In this document: piece by piece, positions 5,643-5,729 of the stretch
How the letters are laid out: each line of letters opens with the position of its first letter
Numbering within the stretch: the stretch's first letter is position 1
NCBI GenBank assembly: GCA_023257915.1
Contig: JALRBB010000527.1
Location: 1-5,729, forward strand
Reading direction: 5' to 3'
DNA: 5,729 nucleotides
DNA from: Quisquiliibacterium sp.
GTDB lineage: Bacteria > Pseudomonadota > Gammaproteobacteria > Burkholderiales > Burkholderiaceae_E
The notes under the pieces: generated by a model
Told to the model about the DNA's origin: nothing
Database searches by the model: none
Seen by the model: only the letters and a program-made list of their open reading frames with translations
Program-made: the position numbers and the translations under genes

Positions 5643-5729
5643 ATGTCTACCGCGAGCATCCCAGAGATCATCGACGAGCTGAAAGCCGGTCGCATGGTCA
5701 TTCTCGTTGACGAAGAAGACCGCGAAAAC
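5643..5729 (+). CDS. ribB: RibB or RibBA N-terminus, 3,4-dihydroxy-2-butanone-4-phosphate synthase (cut by window edge)
   Basis: Only the first 29 codons are present and the frame is open to the last base. The peptide begins MSTASIPEIIDELKAGRMVI and continues to LVDEEDREN. This is the N-terminal signature of DHBP synthase, which converts ribulose 5-phosphate to formate plus the four-carbon unit used for lumazine; the acidic DEEDREN loop binds the metal and substrate. The missing part decides whether this is stand-alone RibB or a RibBA fusion with a GTP cyclohydrolase II (or degenerate GCHII) domain. In related rib clusters the fusion is common, so RibBA is my guess. The gene resumes the plus-strand rib cluster after the inverted marR-type gene. 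Confidence 0.93.
   Translation, partial: MSTASIPEIIDELKAGRMVILVDEEDREN

Noticed and set aside
1..5729. NrdR box, CRISPR array, tRNA/rRNA, insertion sequence or toxin-antitoxin pair
   Set aside because: No AT-rich ACAC-type NrdR palindrome, no regularly spaced repeats, no tRNA-like cloverleaf, no transposase or terminal inverted repeats, and no small paired ORFs with recognisable domains.

Overview
This is a GC-rich chromosomal window, above 60% by eye. Its backbone is the conserved proteobacterial block nrdR - ribD - ribE - ribB(A): the ribonucleotide-reductase repressor followed by riboflavin biosynthesis genes. The order nrdR/ribD/ribE/ribBA, with a class of proteins typical of Gram-negative bacteria (a SIMPL-domain exported protein with a Sec signal peptide, a MarR regulator), fits a gammaproteobacterium. 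By gene order I lean towards the Xanthomonadales/Lysobacterales, but this is inference from general knowledge and no taxonomic marker is present.

Layout: nrdR (26-496, +) starts the window. It is followed by two genes on the opposite strand: an IlvB-like thiamine-diphosphate enzyme (557-2293, -) and an exported SIMPL/DUF541 protein (2388-3140, -). They probably form one minus-strand unit, with the SIMPL gene first and a 94-nt gap between them. A near-perfect 14-bp-arm hairpin lies between the converging ends of nrdR and the ThDP gene. ribD (3236-4345, +) then diverges from the SIMPL gene, and ribE (4360-4971, +) follows 14 nt later. A MarR-family regulator (4994-5560, -) converges on ribE and diverges from the start of ribB or ribBA (5643 to the window edge, +).

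How the genes work together: RibD (deaminase plus reductase), RibE (riboflavin synthase) and RibB (dihydroxybutanone-phosphate synthase) are successive or parallel steps of riboflavin synthesis. Neither rib transcription unit has room for an FMN riboswitch. Both show a -10-like hexamer (TACAAT, TAGAAT) only 6-8 nt before the start codon and no Shine-Dalgarno, so both may give leaderless or nearly leaderless mRNAs. The only linked candidate regulator is the MarR protein, and a 16-bp imperfect palindrome sits in the marR/ribB divergent gap.

I found no RNA gene, mobile element, CRISPR array or replication origin. No clearly new system is visible. The most interesting points are the leaderless-looking rib promoters with a divergent MarR gene, the IlvB-like enzyme of unknown substrate, and an unusual Gly in RibD's reductase motif.
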